NCBI RefSeq assembly: GCF_028640845.1 | Contig: NC_080540.1 | Location: forward strand, 154,573,920-154,637,919 | Length of the DNA stretch: 64,000 nucleotides | Origin: Ahaetulla prasina | Lineage: Eukaryota; Chordata; Lepidosauria; Squamata; Colubridae | Reading direction: 5' to 3' | Part shown: positions 1-35,864 of the stretch, piece by piece | Layout: each line of letters begins with the position of its first letter | Numbering within the stretch: the stretch's first letter is position 1 | Notes under the pieces: generated by a model | What the model was told of the DNA's origin: nothing | Databases searched by the model: none | What the model saw: only the letters and a program-made list of their open reading frames with translations | Position numbers and translations under genes: made by a program

Positions 1-97
1 AAGTATACTTCCCATATTTCCGATGGTCTTAGGAGACCCCTGGCAAATCATAATTCGACCCCCAACGGGGTCCCGACCCACAGGTTGAGAACCGCTG
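1..97 (-). mobile_element. SPIN-like hAT transposon end, cut by the window edge
   Basis: Read on the minus strand from 97, the sequence begins CAGCGGTTCTCAACCTGTGG and continues with GGTCG...ACCCC, TTGGGGGTCGAA and CCTAAGACCATCGGAAA. This matches my recollection of the SPIN (SPACE INVADERS) 5' end. The element runs off the left edge. Confidence 0.7.
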
Positions 98-3000
98 ATT
101 TAGATGCATATACTTGCATCTTTCCCATCCAAATGAGTTGCAGCGATTTTATCTAAACACTTAGTGCCTTCTTGATTGAGGTTGATGGGAATGGTACTCC
201 TAACGTATTTGGAAGGCACATGATTGGGGAACGTTGAACTGTACAAAAGATTGTTGCGTTCTGGAGCAGCATAATTTGAGGTTAAGTCAAAAAAGTTTTG
301 TTGTTATTATTCTTGTTTATGTAATGATTTAACCATTTCCTTTGAGGAGTTTTTTGCCAGTCACCTTTGCTTCTACTCTGTTGCTGCAACTAAGTCACGT
401 ATGCATCAATGATAAACTGATAGATTTTTCTCCTGATTATTCCTGCTTCTGTTTCCCTTTCCTTCCTCTCTTTTCTCATATTTCGTAAAACGTGAATGGG
501 ATAATAATGGGATAAATGTAGGCAGCCGGCTCCCCTGTCAGGTTGGAAATGCATGTAAATCAAGGTCAACATAGTGTGCGGCTAAAGATGCGAATTTTCT
601 GGCACATTTCTCTGTGCATATAAGTATGAATCGAATTAGCATATTTGTCACAGTTTCTGTAGTCTGCATAAGCACTTGCACTTATCATCTTCATAGCACA
701 GTTGACTGCAGTATTTGTGCTTGGCAATTTTCTTATCTTCAGTGCCTTTTTATAAAGATGCCCCACATGCATCAGGAACGTTTAGTTTAACCATTTATGA
801 TTGGAATTGAAAGGGGAACTAGAACTCTTTCACAAGTTGCCTTCCAGCAGATAATCAAGGATGACCATGGAGAAGCCAAGATTAAAACAATGCACATACC
901 TAATATATTTGAAAAGCCATCTTTGTTTTCAGGTCCTCTCTGGGCAGGTAGAAGCTATAGATAAAAATGCTCATTTTTCTACAATTAGCTGCTTCCTCTT
1001 CTCTCTTTCCTAGCTGTTGAAGCCAGTAAGGAAACCCTTGAAATGGCTTTTTGTCAGTTTTTCAAAACAAAATGAAAGGTAAATACGCAACTTTGACGTT
1101 CCCTGCAGCATTTGTTTTCCAGCCCACATCTAGGAAGGCATTTGGCTCTTTGAGAGGGACATTGTATATGCATACATCTTCGCTGTATGAATTTGCCATT
1201 GCTTTTAGAAGAAATTTTGAGGACCTGATGGCAGGTGTGCTGCTGCTGGTGGGGTGAAATCAGGTTGCAACATGAGAAATAGGGTCATTATGTATCTGTC
1301 CTACAGGACAACTTCCTCTGGAATGCGTAGGTGTGAACCCATCAATTTAAAACTTTCATAGGCTTTAAAGACCACTATTTCATGTTACTTTCCCCCAAAC
1401 GTTTTATAGTGATGCTGCTTCGGATGCTATATGGAAAACATATGCTAATTTGTAATGGCATAATGTAGGAATTGTTATTTTATGATTGTGTATATTATGC
1501 CTTAACGTAAGTGCCCCTGAAATAACGATTACCATGACCGACTGGCTAAACATGTTAAAAAAAATGCACTGATATTAACCATTTGCCTTGTGCTTTCTAT
1601 CCTGTCAGTTTCTTGAGTAGTATAGTAGTGGTCATGTGGACCACTATCATGTCAAAGTACCGCAAATTATTTGTGTCTCTTTTTTTCTAAAAGCTTTGGT
1701 TGAAACACAACTAATATATTTTCCCAAATCTGAAAAAGATAAGAAATATCCTGGTCATGCAAAAATGCCTTTTAATTCACTTTGCTTTAGCACACCCTAA
1801 AGCTGATCCAGGATTAGAGAAGGTTTGAATGCAGAGTAGGAGCATATGGGATTATCATATTTTGCTCTGGGGTTGGTTTTTTTTTTTTAGTAAGCCAATG
1901 TTTACTTACTTCTTAGAAGGTCCGGTATTGATTTAAACTCTGGATAGCATAATTTTGCCTGGAAATTACCATTTTTAGAACATGTGAAATATGAGTTTAC
2001 GCATATCTATTCAGATGAAGGTTCCACTGTTCATTTGAGGGGTTAGGGTTTAAGCCAAACAAGAGTTCATAGGATTGCAGATTTTGTTTTCTTTTTTTAT
2101 CTCATTCCATATTTATGTTGCAAAAGTAATTACAGCACTATATAGTGCAGACTTGTAAAAAAATGTTGAAAATACCTTTCAGTCTCATAGAATGGAAGGA
2201 ACGGTGGCTTCTCTTAATGCCTATTATTTCTTAACTAGAGCAATAGCTTCTCTTAATATCACATTTGATTGTGATTTCCATAATCTTTATCTGCAGAAGA
2301 AGTAGAACATATATGGCATTCCAGATGTTATTGGAGTTTAGTTTCCATCAACCTCAGCTAGTGTGGCCAATGCTAGGGGTAAGTTGTAAATGTAGGCAAA
2401 CTACAACATCTAGAGATCAAATATTTTCACTGTCCTCAAGACTGTTTTATTAGCAAAATATTTTCTCCATTCAACTGTGTACCATAGGACAGCACTGCTA
2501 GGTTATTTTATTTTGCTCAAACATGCAGCAAGTGAGAAGTAGAAATCAGTGCTTTGAAAATGATGGCCTGAAGTGTAACAGCATAAACATATAATATAAA
2601 AGTCATAAGCAGGACAGAAAACCACCCCCTAGCAAATCTGTAACTGAATAGCTTTGGGAATATGAAAAAGGAAGAATCCCAGACCTGCATTTTCTTAGTG
2701 GAGGATCAGAAAAAGCAAAGTTTTTAAGCAAATGAGGAAGCCGCTTAATAACTGACAAAGAGAAAAAGGTGCAACTTGAATTAACAGCTTATGAATGAAA
2801 AGGGCAAAACGTTGGCTTAGAATCACTAGGTATTGAGGACATGCTCTATCAAAATTTTAGTGTTAGCACATGTGACCACTTCATTGCCCATTTGTAACTC
2901 TAGTCTAGAGCCTAACAGTTTACATAATCAGCCTCCAGGAATGGTAAGAACAGTTGGTTTGTTTGGGGCATCAGACCAAATCTGAGTCATGGTTCTGAAA

Positions 3001-4835
3001 CCTGTTTGTGAAGAAGAGCCCAAGGAACACCAGCCAAATGTAGCTCATCATCAAATAGTTCAAATTGGCAGCAGGCTCAAGATTATCTGGTTTTAGCTGT
3101 TGTAGGCCAGCTATTAAAATTGGAGGAATTTCAAGAACCTTATGAGGTGCTATTTATTATATCCATTCCACTATTCCAGTCATAGGTGTTGAGAAAAACA
3201 AATCCTAAGATTCTCAGCCTGCATAGCTGGCATTAGGTTAAGGAAGGTTCCCCACTGTTCTGATCCTGCTTACATTATCTTATGTGTGTTCCATAGCTGT
3301 AATCAACCATCTTATTTCCATGCTATTAACACAAGCGGGACAATTAATTCTGAGTGGCAAATTGCAATGAAGATTCAGAGGACAAAGTAAAGTCATTAAT
3401 GACAGCAGTTGATATATAAATGGTGATTGCCACTACTGGGCAGTCTAAATGTGATTTTTATGCAGATGTGTGCTATGCCAGCAACATACAAATATTCCAC
3501 TTACAGTACTGTAGTGACATTTAGTCATAAAAAAATACAGCTGTCTCCTAAAAGGATGACATTAGCATCAACTTCCAAAACGACAGGTTACATAACAAAA
3601 ACTATGTTGAATCAGATTTATTCAGGACAGCATTTTGTTTTCCACAATGACCAGATGACACCATGAAGTGTTCCAAGATGCGGGTGAAATGATCTCCTTC
3701 CATTCATGTTCCCATATATTGTTATTAATTGATATTGGTATTACTAATATGTAGCCCTATGGTTGTATGCACAGGACATACATAAAGTTATCATAATTAA
3801 CTGAAAGTGGTTTTCTGAATAACATGATCTCCTGAATGATAAATTAATGACTTGGGTTGGATTTGCCCAACACATTTAAGCTTAAAATGTGATGGTTAAG
3901 TTTGTGTTTCAAAGGTTTTGCTGATGACTTGTACAACTGTTCTTTAAAAAAATGACAGATTTTTCCTAAATATATCTGTGGTTCTTTTTTCTTTTTTAAA
4001 TATTCTGCCATCTTCTCTAAGATGATGATACTTACAAAAGGGTAACCAGCTGAATGCATCTATAGTGCAGCTTTGCAGTTTATGTGTTTGTAATTCTGTG
4101 AGCAAGGACTCCAAAGTTAAAATAGTAATGGGTGACCAAGCCATTCCAAATAACTCTTTTGTTCTGACCGACAACATATATAGATGGAGGTGGCATTGTT
4201 CAGATGTATCTCAAGTAATTCCACATATTATACGCTGAAATCTATTCACGCATCCATACACATACAAGTACACATAGTGAGAGACAATGTTCCTACATTA
4301 CACTAAGCAATATTGTGCTTTACATTTTGTGAGAGCAGCCATTCTGGTTTCTGCTTTATAAAATATGATTAATGTCTGTGTTGCATTAATTCTGATGTAT
4401 TTAGTAAACATGGTTTAAGCATGGTAAACTAAGTTTAAACATGGTACATAAACTAATAAAAGGCTTTTTTTTGGAAAAACTTACCTAGTACCATTTGAAT
4501 GAAGGCTATTCTGCTTTGTTGCTGGAGAGTTTCAGCATTACATATTTTGACCGAAATTGTTGCCTTTAAAAAACTGCTATTATTTTGGTTTTGCTTGTTG
4601 ATGCTTGTTGATCTTACCACCTAAATTAGTATGGTGTTGTCACAGCAGAGTTATCTGCTGGGATGGAGAAGCCACAATATCAGCCACAACTGTGTACCAT
4701 CAGAGAGAGCCCTGCCTCTTTTAGTTACGTTGTATGTGGTACACAAAAATGGGATAGGGATTTGACTGCACAGTTGCTGGGGCCATCTTGACTTTTTCAT
4801 CTCTCTTTTAGATGTTCCTATGTTGGAAGATATCA
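98..4835. other. no gene recognised
   Basis: This AT-rich stretch has only short, unconvincing ORFs on both strands and no repeat that I recognise. It lies beyond the 3' side of ASIC1. Confidence 0.4.
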
Positions 4836-4917
4836 AAACATGAAGAGAGAGAGAGAGAGAGAGAGAGAAAGAAAGAAAGAAAGAGAGAGAGAAAGAAAGA
4901 AAAAGAAAGAAAGATTG
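4836..4917. repeat. (GA)n/(GAAA)n microsatellite
   Basis: This is a purine-only run of GA dinucleotides grading into GAAA units. Confidence 0.9.
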
Positions 4918-5162
4918 CAGAAAAGTGAAAGAGGAAAAGGCTGAGTCTCCAGGGGTTGGTTTTGTCCTTTATATCATTGTTAGAGGAGCAAGTTTTGATA
5001 TACAATGCGTTTTTCTTCTTCTTGTGCTTCCTATGAAAATGTGTACATAGTACATATACCAGAGAGAATTCAACATTTTATACATTTGAAGGCATTCAGA
5101 GATTGGTAGTTTGGAAAAAAGTTATAATGGCACAATATCAAGGCTTTTGATGCTACTGAATG

Positions 5163-5300
5163 GATATATACATAGACATGACATATATGTGCGGGTATGT
5201 GTTTGAGTGTGTATATGTATGTATATATACATATACACACGTGTCTGTGTGTATATATATATATGTATATACTGTATATAATCATATTTTATATATAAGA
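5163..5300. repeat. (TA)n/(TG)n imperfect microsatellite
   Basis: Alternating TATA, TGTG and CACA tracts extend over about 140 bp. ORFs rich in Tyr, Ile and His across it are low-complexity artefacts. Confidence 0.85.
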
Positions 5301-5965
5301 AATATAACATGAGCATGAAATAGTAAAAATGGATAGACAAATGTAGACAGAAGGTCAAAATGTAAGCCCTATCTTCAAAAGTTTTCAAGCAGTAAAATAC
5401 AATGATGTCAATAAAAACCGCAGAATAAACAAAATGCTTTTGGGCAAAGAACACTTTAGAAGATTTTGTGGGGAAAAAATTGGCCGTGGCAGATTATAAT
5501 ATCTTTGGGAAATCTGTTACACAACAGCCTACCCAATGAACAAATACATTCAATTCTGGAATGATCAGGATCCAAGTAAAATAAAGCTTAAAAAAAGAGC
5601 AATTGTATTGCAAAAGCTCTTAAAGATAAGGAGAACTTTGGCCCTGGGTGCTGCACATGAAGCAGGTCTAAGTTAATAATATTAAGAAAAGGAGGCTGGA
5701 TGTGCCAAGACTAGGACAGACACTAGATGCCATGTGTGTGACCCAGGCTGAAAGGGGGATGAGTTCCTCTAAAAGTGGGGGGTGGGACACCCAGTGTCCA
5801 TGGGCGTCTCCCCTTCTGGCAGCTTTGAGTCTTAGAGGCAGTTTAAATACAGTTTGTTTATATGGCAGAGAGGGTGGGAAGTCCAAGTGCCATCAAGATC
5901 CTTTGGTGTTGTGAATGGACACCTGGAGATACACAGAAGCTTATTTCTTCCTTGGTTCTTGGAAT

Positions 5966-8368
5966 TTTATTCCCTTAATGTAATCAAAAGGTCATTTGTT
6001 TCCCACTTCTCTTTATATTTGTAAGCTCATGAAGCACAGAGAAAGTGTAGACCTTATCTCCCCGCTAAGGCTAAACATGCATCAGTACATCAGTACAGAT
6101 GATCCCAGATAATCCAGGCTTACTTTTCTGATTTTTTTTTTAAAAAAAGATTTCTCCCCAAACTTAGCCTGTCCGGATTCCAGTGGGTGTTTATCACAGT
6201 TTGGACAGCTCTGTTGATTTGGGCTCCTTGGAGAGTGGCTGAATTAACAGTGGAGAAAAAAGTATATTAACCACATCGCTACCAGAAGCGAATTTTAAAG
6301 GTTATGGTGAGGAAGACACTGCTGTTTCTGATTCTCATTCTTATCAAACTTATAGCCTATTATAAAATTCCGAAAGGCTTTTCACCAGGATGGCTTGGAA
6401 CACAGTAAGTGGAACACTTACAAGACAAGGTCATGTCAGTTCGTTTTTGGAGAAGCAGATGTTAGACAACCGTTCACTGATGGTGATGTCAGTCTCTTGA
6501 GTAGGCTGTGCGGCCTACCATCACAGGACCACACAACCAGGCTCTTCTAAATATGGATTGAAATGGTGCCTATTCGGGAATTGGGGGTGGGTGGGGGTGG
6601 GGCAGGGAGGGATATCAAACCTCCATTCTGCTCTGCCTTTCTCAGGTGAAGTATCAGGCACTATGGACAGGTTGGATAGGAGACTTAAGACAAAAGCAAT
6701 GGCTACAAAAAAGGAAACTCGTGCCACCCCCCCCCGACCCATGGCTTTACCAGAATGCCCACCATCATTCCCAGATTCCCAAATGCTCCTTCCCAATGCA
6801 AACCATTTATCTTGGCTTGACGGTATCGGGGCCAAATGGCTGAAACACTAACTAGTTGACTGTGGCTGGGTTGTAATAGTGACTGTTATAAAATAGGACT
6901 TGGAAGTTTCTTTAGGAGAAAACAGGGAGTCTGACTTGACAATATATTCCAGAGAAACATCTTCCCATAACTGTTCTTTTATTTTGCCGGTATGCTGATG
7001 ATGCATCATAAAGAAATGCCTTGCATCATTTGTATGCATTTTGCCTGGAAACCCTCTGTGCATGTCTCAGAGTGGCGTCTTAATCCTTACCTATGAAATC
7101 TTGCCTGACGGTGATAAGGGACTATTTCTGCCTTTAAAAACGAAGGGGCAATGTCGTTTCCACACCGTACTAAAGCAAGCTACCCCTATCATTGCCTTAA
7201 AAGTCCCTTCTATTCTTTCTTGGTAAAGTGAGTGCTAAGCTTCTGCCAGCCAAAGTAACGTTGGCACGTTATTTCTGCCTGCAAGGAGTACCCTAGATGT
7301 TGCCCTGTTACCGTGGGAAATCAAGAGGGAAGCTCAAATCAAGAGACAGGTGCATTGCTTTCTTCTCCCATTAGCAGCTACAGACCCTGAACCATGACTT
7401 CTTTGGAAACAATCTCTTTTGTACATTATGGAGAATTCCTGTGAGATGGCAGACTCGTCTCTGAACCTCACCACTTAAGAATTGTCACATCTTTCCTAAT
7501 AACATGCACAGGCGGGGCCCAGGCAGCTCATCATGCGAATGTTGTAACCTTTGGAACAGCGTCGCTACCTGCCTTTCTCACGGGAGGACTGGGATGATGG
7601 ATGGAATAGGTAAGGGCTCAAGGAAGAGCAGAGTCCAGGCCAGGTCAAATGAGAAGCTGCCAGTTGGATGAGATGAGCAGATGATGGCACATCCTATGGA
7701 AGTGGCTCTCTCAGTTCAGTTGCAGTCTTGCTCCGGGGAAGGCTATGACTGTCGGCTTCCCCACAGTGCACAGTCAGAAGGGAGAGGGGAAGAGAACTGA
7801 AGCAGCACTTCCTTTTGATAGATAAGTAGCCTCTACAAACAGAATGCCACAGAAACAGGCTGGCTCTGTCTGTTCCTGTAGGTTCTTCTTGGCATTCGGG
7901 TTAAAAGAGAGAGAGAGAGAGAGGGCTTTGCACACAATGACCACTGCCACACAAGGCTTGCTGTGGTTAGGGAGCATGACAGATACAGAAGGAGATACAC
8001 ACAGTTAAGACTTCAGTGTTTGTGGACCGGAGAAGGCTGTGCCCTCACCTCCACTGGATACTGCGGGGGGGGGGGTTTCTTCCAGCAGCACTTCTGTTAC
8101 GTTTAAAGTCCAAGGGCGTCATTGGAACGAGCAGAAACTGGAGTGGATCTGGCAGCTGAGCCTCACCTCTGTCCAGCTGGCTCCATGTGCGTATCGCTGC
8201 ATTGGCCTGGGGCGGATGGATGAGGAGAGGCTGGATTCTGCTGCCTCCCCAGTAGTCTGAGATAAGAGGCCCTGCAAAAGGTTGGCAGGTCCACGGGCTG
8301 GGCCGGGCCAAAGCTGCTCAGCATGGGCCCTTCCCTTTGGTAGTGTTAGTTGTACATCCAGTTGTCAG
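5966..8368 (-). other. probable ASIC1 3' UTR and downstream flank, extent uncertain
   Basis: Downstream of the ASIC1 stop there is about 2.4 kb with little recognisable repeat. Candidate minus-strand AATAAA signals lie at 6983-6978 and 5971-5966. A short (AG)n run sits at about 7905-7924. The true cleavage site cannot be decided from sequence alone. Confidence 0.35.
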
Positions 8369-31507
<23,139 letters not shown>

Positions 31508-32780
31508 CTGAGCTCAGAGTCTGCTGCTTTCTTATCTCTCTATCTCAGTGGCTTTGGCTGGTACTGCAAAGAGGTGGGGAATGCTGTGAGAGCTGGCTGA
31601 AGGATCAGTAGCTTCTCCTAGTTACAAAGAGACTGTGTGTCAAGGAGACCGTCTAGCTCACGCACCCAAAGCGCCACCTAGAGCATGCCAGAGCCAAGAC
31701 AGGCATGAGGAAAGCAGGCGATAGAAGGAGGCGGTGGAGGAGTGTGGCGGGGGGGAGGGAGTAAAGGGGAGTAGAAGAAAGCGAAAGAGGAGAAATGGGG
31801 GTGTACGGAGATGATTCAGAGGCATCAGCTTGGTTAAGAGAAGGAAGACTTAGCTGAATAATGAAGGAAAGCACAGAAATGAAAGTGGTGTTGGCTGAAA
31901 GAAAGAGGAGGGAGAAAGGCAGAAAAATAGCACACGGAGACAAATGGCATGTAGTTATTTAGAAAGAAACGGTGCCTGACAGGCAGCAAAGCAAACTCAA
32001 GTGAAGTTCAGCTCCTATGCAGTCAGTCTGGTTGGTTGAAAGCATATGTTAAACCACCAACAATTATCCATTATCCAGCGTCTATGAGCTATATAGTGTC
32101 CCTCTTGCAGTTGCTTTGCACTAGCCACCCTCTCAATAGGGGCTCTTTGGATGAGATTTCCTGAAAAGGGGTGCAAATATATATTTTTTGGGATTTGCTT
32201 TTTTTCTGTGCAAGCACAGAAAATGCCCTCTGCTTCTTTTGTCTTAAAATGTGTAGATGAGAGAGGAGGAGGAGGAGGAGAGTGGCTGTTTACAGTCTCT
32301 AGCATGGGAATAATGAATAACGTAAAATTGCACAATGTAAGATTGGATTTTAGAGAAGTAATCCCTGGCACTTGGACAAATGGAGCTAGGCATCTTTATC
32401 TCCTGGAATTAAAATTTGTAATACGTTTCGAGTATGATGCCAGTAAGGAGATACTTGGGCTCCTTAGGACATATACCAAAGATACCAGCAGGGGGTTGGA
32501 AACAGTCTGAATAAGGGCAAATACACATGTCCCAAGATCCTGCAACAGTCCGAATAAGCTATTCACTGAAATCAAAAAGCAAGACCGGGGGACAAATTCT
32601 TACCAAGTCTCCCACCTTAAAGAAAAGAGAGAAATAACAAAACATGAAGGAAACGAAAGGACTGTGTACAGAAAATTAGTAATGACCGAAAGGCACCAAC
32701 TCAGGGAACAAAATCTAGCCTGTGTTTTATTCTTTGCATATAGCGCTGAAGAAGAATGGCTCTTTGCAGAGTCTTCAAGC
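31508..32780. other. region upstream of ASIC1 exon 1 (5' UTR/promoter expected here)
   Basis: No clear TATA box, CpG island or exon could be identified. The stretch 31660-31960 is purine-rich and lacks recognisable repeats. If exon 1 is the first exon of an ASIC1b-type transcript, its promoter should lie here. That is inference from position. Confidence 0.25.
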
Positions 32781-32789
32781 TTCTAAACA

Positions 32790-33000
32790 AGTTCACCAGA
32801 CACTGGGTGTTCAGGATGGTGACCACGAGGCTCATCATACCAGGCATCCAGAAAACCTCCATTGATCTGATGGATGCTTATTGGCATATCTCTATCCGAT
32901 GAGCACACCGCAGACTCCTCCGATTCAAGGTTAGACAGGAGCAACAGCAGGTTGGAAACTCTTCCCTTTGGGGTAACTTCAGCACTCTGTGTGTTACTCA
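32790..33000 (+). mobile_element. DIRS-like reverse transcriptase remnant, part 1
   Basis: Translation of 32858-32933 gives SIDLMDAYWHISIR, a stop, then AHRRLLRF. This resembles RT motif A and the HRRxLRF signature of DIRS-group retrotransposons. It is broken by a stop and interrupted by the L1 at 33017. The sequence continues at 34838. Confidence 0.6.
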
Positions 33001-33016
33001 AAAGACTGCTAGTCTG

Positions 33017-34821
33017 GAGGACGACTTCCGGTGTCCGGTGGCAACGGACGTCTGGAAGGCTTCTCCTGCCTCCAGTGTCCGAATCCGGCCGCCGCCGAGG
33101 CCCTTAGGGGCCAGGTGTTCCGAAAAGGACACCTGCCGCACGGACGGCTCGCCAGGGGTCTCCCAGCCGATATACAGGACTGGGGGGACCGATGCTGGCG
33201 CGTCCTAGGCTCGGCGGGGTTAGGAGGCTACAGGCCGCGGCCATTACTTTGGTCGTCGCCTGGGCCGCTGTGCCCGGTGACACCGGGGCTTTGGATTTAT
33301 AATTGCAGCAGCCTGGTGGTGAACAGGAGCGGAGAAGAATTGAGGAATGAAGAAGGAAGGAATATCGGCAATGTGAGTGGAGTACTCCGGAGTGCGGGGG
33401 TTTTCTCCCCTGCGACTGGAAGGAGTACGAATCACTTTGGAGAGAGGAGAACTTAAAATAACAAGATTACGGTTTTGTGGAGCTCTGGAGAGAAGAGGTG
33501 ATGGAGAAATTTAGGAGGGAGGGTTTGAGGCCCCTCCTCTGAGGAACAATGGTGGCGTCCAGCTTCCGCCTTCACTATGAGAATCTTGATGACATCACTT
33601 CCCTTGACTTCCTGGTTGATTAACTGTACTCTGGACTCGTTGCTCCTGTGAGTGCCCCTGGTGGATCCGGAGGAAATTATAAGGATACTGTGCTTGCCTG
33701 AGGATTTTGAAAATTTTTTTAAATGGCAAAAGGTCAGAGACCAACTGCTGGAGAAATGGAGAGAATTCTGGAAAAGTTATCTAATATGGACAAGAAACTG
33801 GATGAAATAAGAGCAGAAATTGTGACTATCCAAAAGGATTTAAAGGATACTCAACAAGTCTCAGCAGAAAATAAGCAGAAAGTGGAAGGTCTGAGGGTGA
33901 GATGCGGGCAGTGCAGAAAAGAGGGGAGACGACAAGCAATGCTGTGCTTGGACTACAGATGGATAAAATGTCTTATTTCCTTAGGTTTCAAAATTTGGAA
34001 GAAGTGGACCAAGAAGACTTGAGAGATGTTGTGACTAAACTGTTGGGAGAATTTCTTGGGAGAGGTGTTGATTTTATGAATTGGGATGTGGATCGAGTTT
34101 ATAGAGTTAATTCACAATATGCACGCATGCAGTTCCTAGAGAGGTTCATGTCAAATTTGTGAAAAGAGAGACGAGATGAAATTCTTAGAAAACATAGGAG
34201 TGGGGCACTGACTTATAGGGGCAGGGAGATAGCCATTCTGAGGCAGATTCCCAGACAGGTACGTGAAATGAGAAAGAAATATTACTTTTATCAAGCAAAT
34301 TGTACCAGAAGGAGTGGGCTTCAGATGGCTGATGCCAGAGGGATTGATGATTTTCCGGGAGGGCATTACGAAAAAATTAGTACAATTGCGGAGGCTGCGG
34401 CCTACGTGGAGGAACACAAAGCCCTCCTGGATTTAGATGACCCAGGAATTGAAGAAGGGAGGTTATAGACCATGGGCGGAGGCGGCTGCCGCTGTTGCGG
34501 CCCTGGAGTTGGGTCAGGCTGAACCCAGAGTTCTGAGATCCAAAACTAGGAAGTGACAAAGATATTTGGTATTGTGTTGGTTTTCCTTATTCTCTTTCGT
34601 ATGATATTCTGATTATTCTTGACCCTTCCTTATTGTGTATGTAAGATTGAAACTTAGCTACTTCGTATCACCTGCTTGCCATATGGCTGTTGTATGTGTT
34701 TAAAATTTTGAGTAAAATTCTTATCATGTATAAGAAAAATGAAAATTTACCATACCTGATATGTATTTGCATAAATCTTTTTTGACCAATAAAAACTTTA
34801 TATATAAAAAAAAAAAAAAAA
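33017..34821 (+). mobile_element. ORF1-only (half-L1) LINE-1 insertion with 16-bp TSD
   Basis: This is an L1 with a GC-rich 5' UTR (33017-33720), a broken ORF1, a short 3' UTR with AATAAAA and a poly(A) tail (34806-34821). ORF1p features are visible: an N-terminal coiled coil (MERILEKLSNMDKKLDEIRA, 33756 on), an RRM-like segment (YFLRFQNLEEVDQEDLRDVV), and a C-terminal domain ending VEEHKALLDLDDPGIEEG. Two frame changes, near 33900-33960 and 34130, break it. ORF2 (endonuclease and RT) is absent, and ORF1 runs into 3' UTR. AAAGACTGCTAGTCTG flanks the element at 33001-33016 and 34822-34837. Confidence 0.88.
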
Positions 34822-34837
34822 AAAGACTGCTAGTCTG

Positions 34838-35146
34838 ATAGTCCACCTGACCACTTAAAGTGTGTCTGTATTCCTGCTTATCCGGATGATCTGCTCATCA
34901 AGTGTTTTTAAAGGGAAGGACAATGGGCAGCATAAGCTGGGATGTTCCAATCCTAAGAAATCACAGGTTAAAATGAACTCGGAAGGAACACAATCTTCCT
35001 CCCTCCAGGCAAATGCTGCATCTTTAGCTACAGAGAAGAGACAAGCTGTTCCTATCCCTAGAACAGCCGCTTAAGTTGCAGAGCAAAATAAGAGAGGTTT
35101 TAGTCTCCAGGAGGCAGACTCATGTGATAATAGTGAGACTGTAGGG
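34838..35146 (+). mobile_element. DIRS-like reverse transcriptase remnant, part 2
   Basis: Immediately after the L1 target duplication, 34879-34902 encodes YPDDLLIK, an RT motif C (YxDD box). The order and spacing fit one RT split by the insertion. The class assignment is by motif only. Confidence 0.55.
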
Positions 35147-35302
35147 CAGGGATGTCCAAACTTGGCCCTTTGAAGAGTGGTGGACTTCAACTCCCAGAAT
35201 TCCCCAGCCGGCATGAGTTATAAAAATGAGCAAGTTGCTGGTTGGGGAATTCTGGGAGTTGAAGTCCATCGCTCTTCAAGGGGCCAAACTTGGACACCTC
35301 TG
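35147..35302. mobile_element. palindromic hAT MITE, perfect TSD
   Basis: The ends are CAGGGATGTCCAAACTTGG and CCAAACTTGGACACCTCTG, flanked by CTGTAGGG at 35139-35146 and 35303-35310. The inverted arms contain TGGACTTCAACTCCCAGAAT and its complement. Confidence 0.92.
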
Positions 35303-35750
35303 CTGTAGGGGAAGAATGGTAGTGGCCTTGGATAAATTTTCATTCCAGACCAATTGATTCCTGCTCCCATTCCAGGGCCAAACAGCCTATAGATTCCTAG
35401 CTGTGCCTATCATGCAGGCTGGCCAGATTGTTAAGAAGTGGCTGAAGCCAGCCAGTCCTTACATGAAGAATGCCCTTCATCAACCTGAGCAGGGCAGTTA
35501 ACCACAGACTCCAGCTGAGAGGCTGGGGAAGTCATCTTCAGTCCTGCTCAGCCCAAGAAGAGTGGTCCCAATTCAAGTCCTTGTGCCAATCAGCTGCCAG
35601 GAACTGCAAGTGGTGTACTTGATGTTAATGGACCTGAAACATCTGGTGAAGGGGACAGATGTTCTGATAAGAATGGCCAACATCACAATAAAAGCTTAGG
35701 TCAGCGCATAATGTCAGACAAAATCAAGGAGGAACTCCAGAAAGAGGCAG
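35303..35750 (+). mobile_element. DIRS-like remnant, part 3 (RNase H-like)
   Basis: Scrambled frames read WGSHLQSCSAQEEWSQFKS and GTDVLIRMANITIKA, similar to the RNase H region after DIRS RT. It is multiply frameshifted. Confidence 0.45.
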
Positions 35751-35864
35751 AATGCCTGATGAAGGGGGGCAGGACATTCTGGCAGATTATGTAAAAGGGG
35801 TCTCTGAACACAATAATGGACTGGTTAAGCTGCCAGTGTTTCTTGCAGGGGGAATAGACGCTGT

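Noticed and set aside
4808..5005. Leu/Ser/Phe-rich minus-strand ORF
   Set aside because: It is a translation of the GA/GAAA repeat.
5070..5454. Tyr/Ile/His-rich ORFs on the minus strand
   Set aside because: They are low-complexity translations of a TA/TG microsatellite.
6521..6851. Overlapping ORFs of about 100 codons on both strands
   Set aside because: There are no motifs, the base composition is G/C-run rich, and they sit in the likely ASIC1 3' flank.
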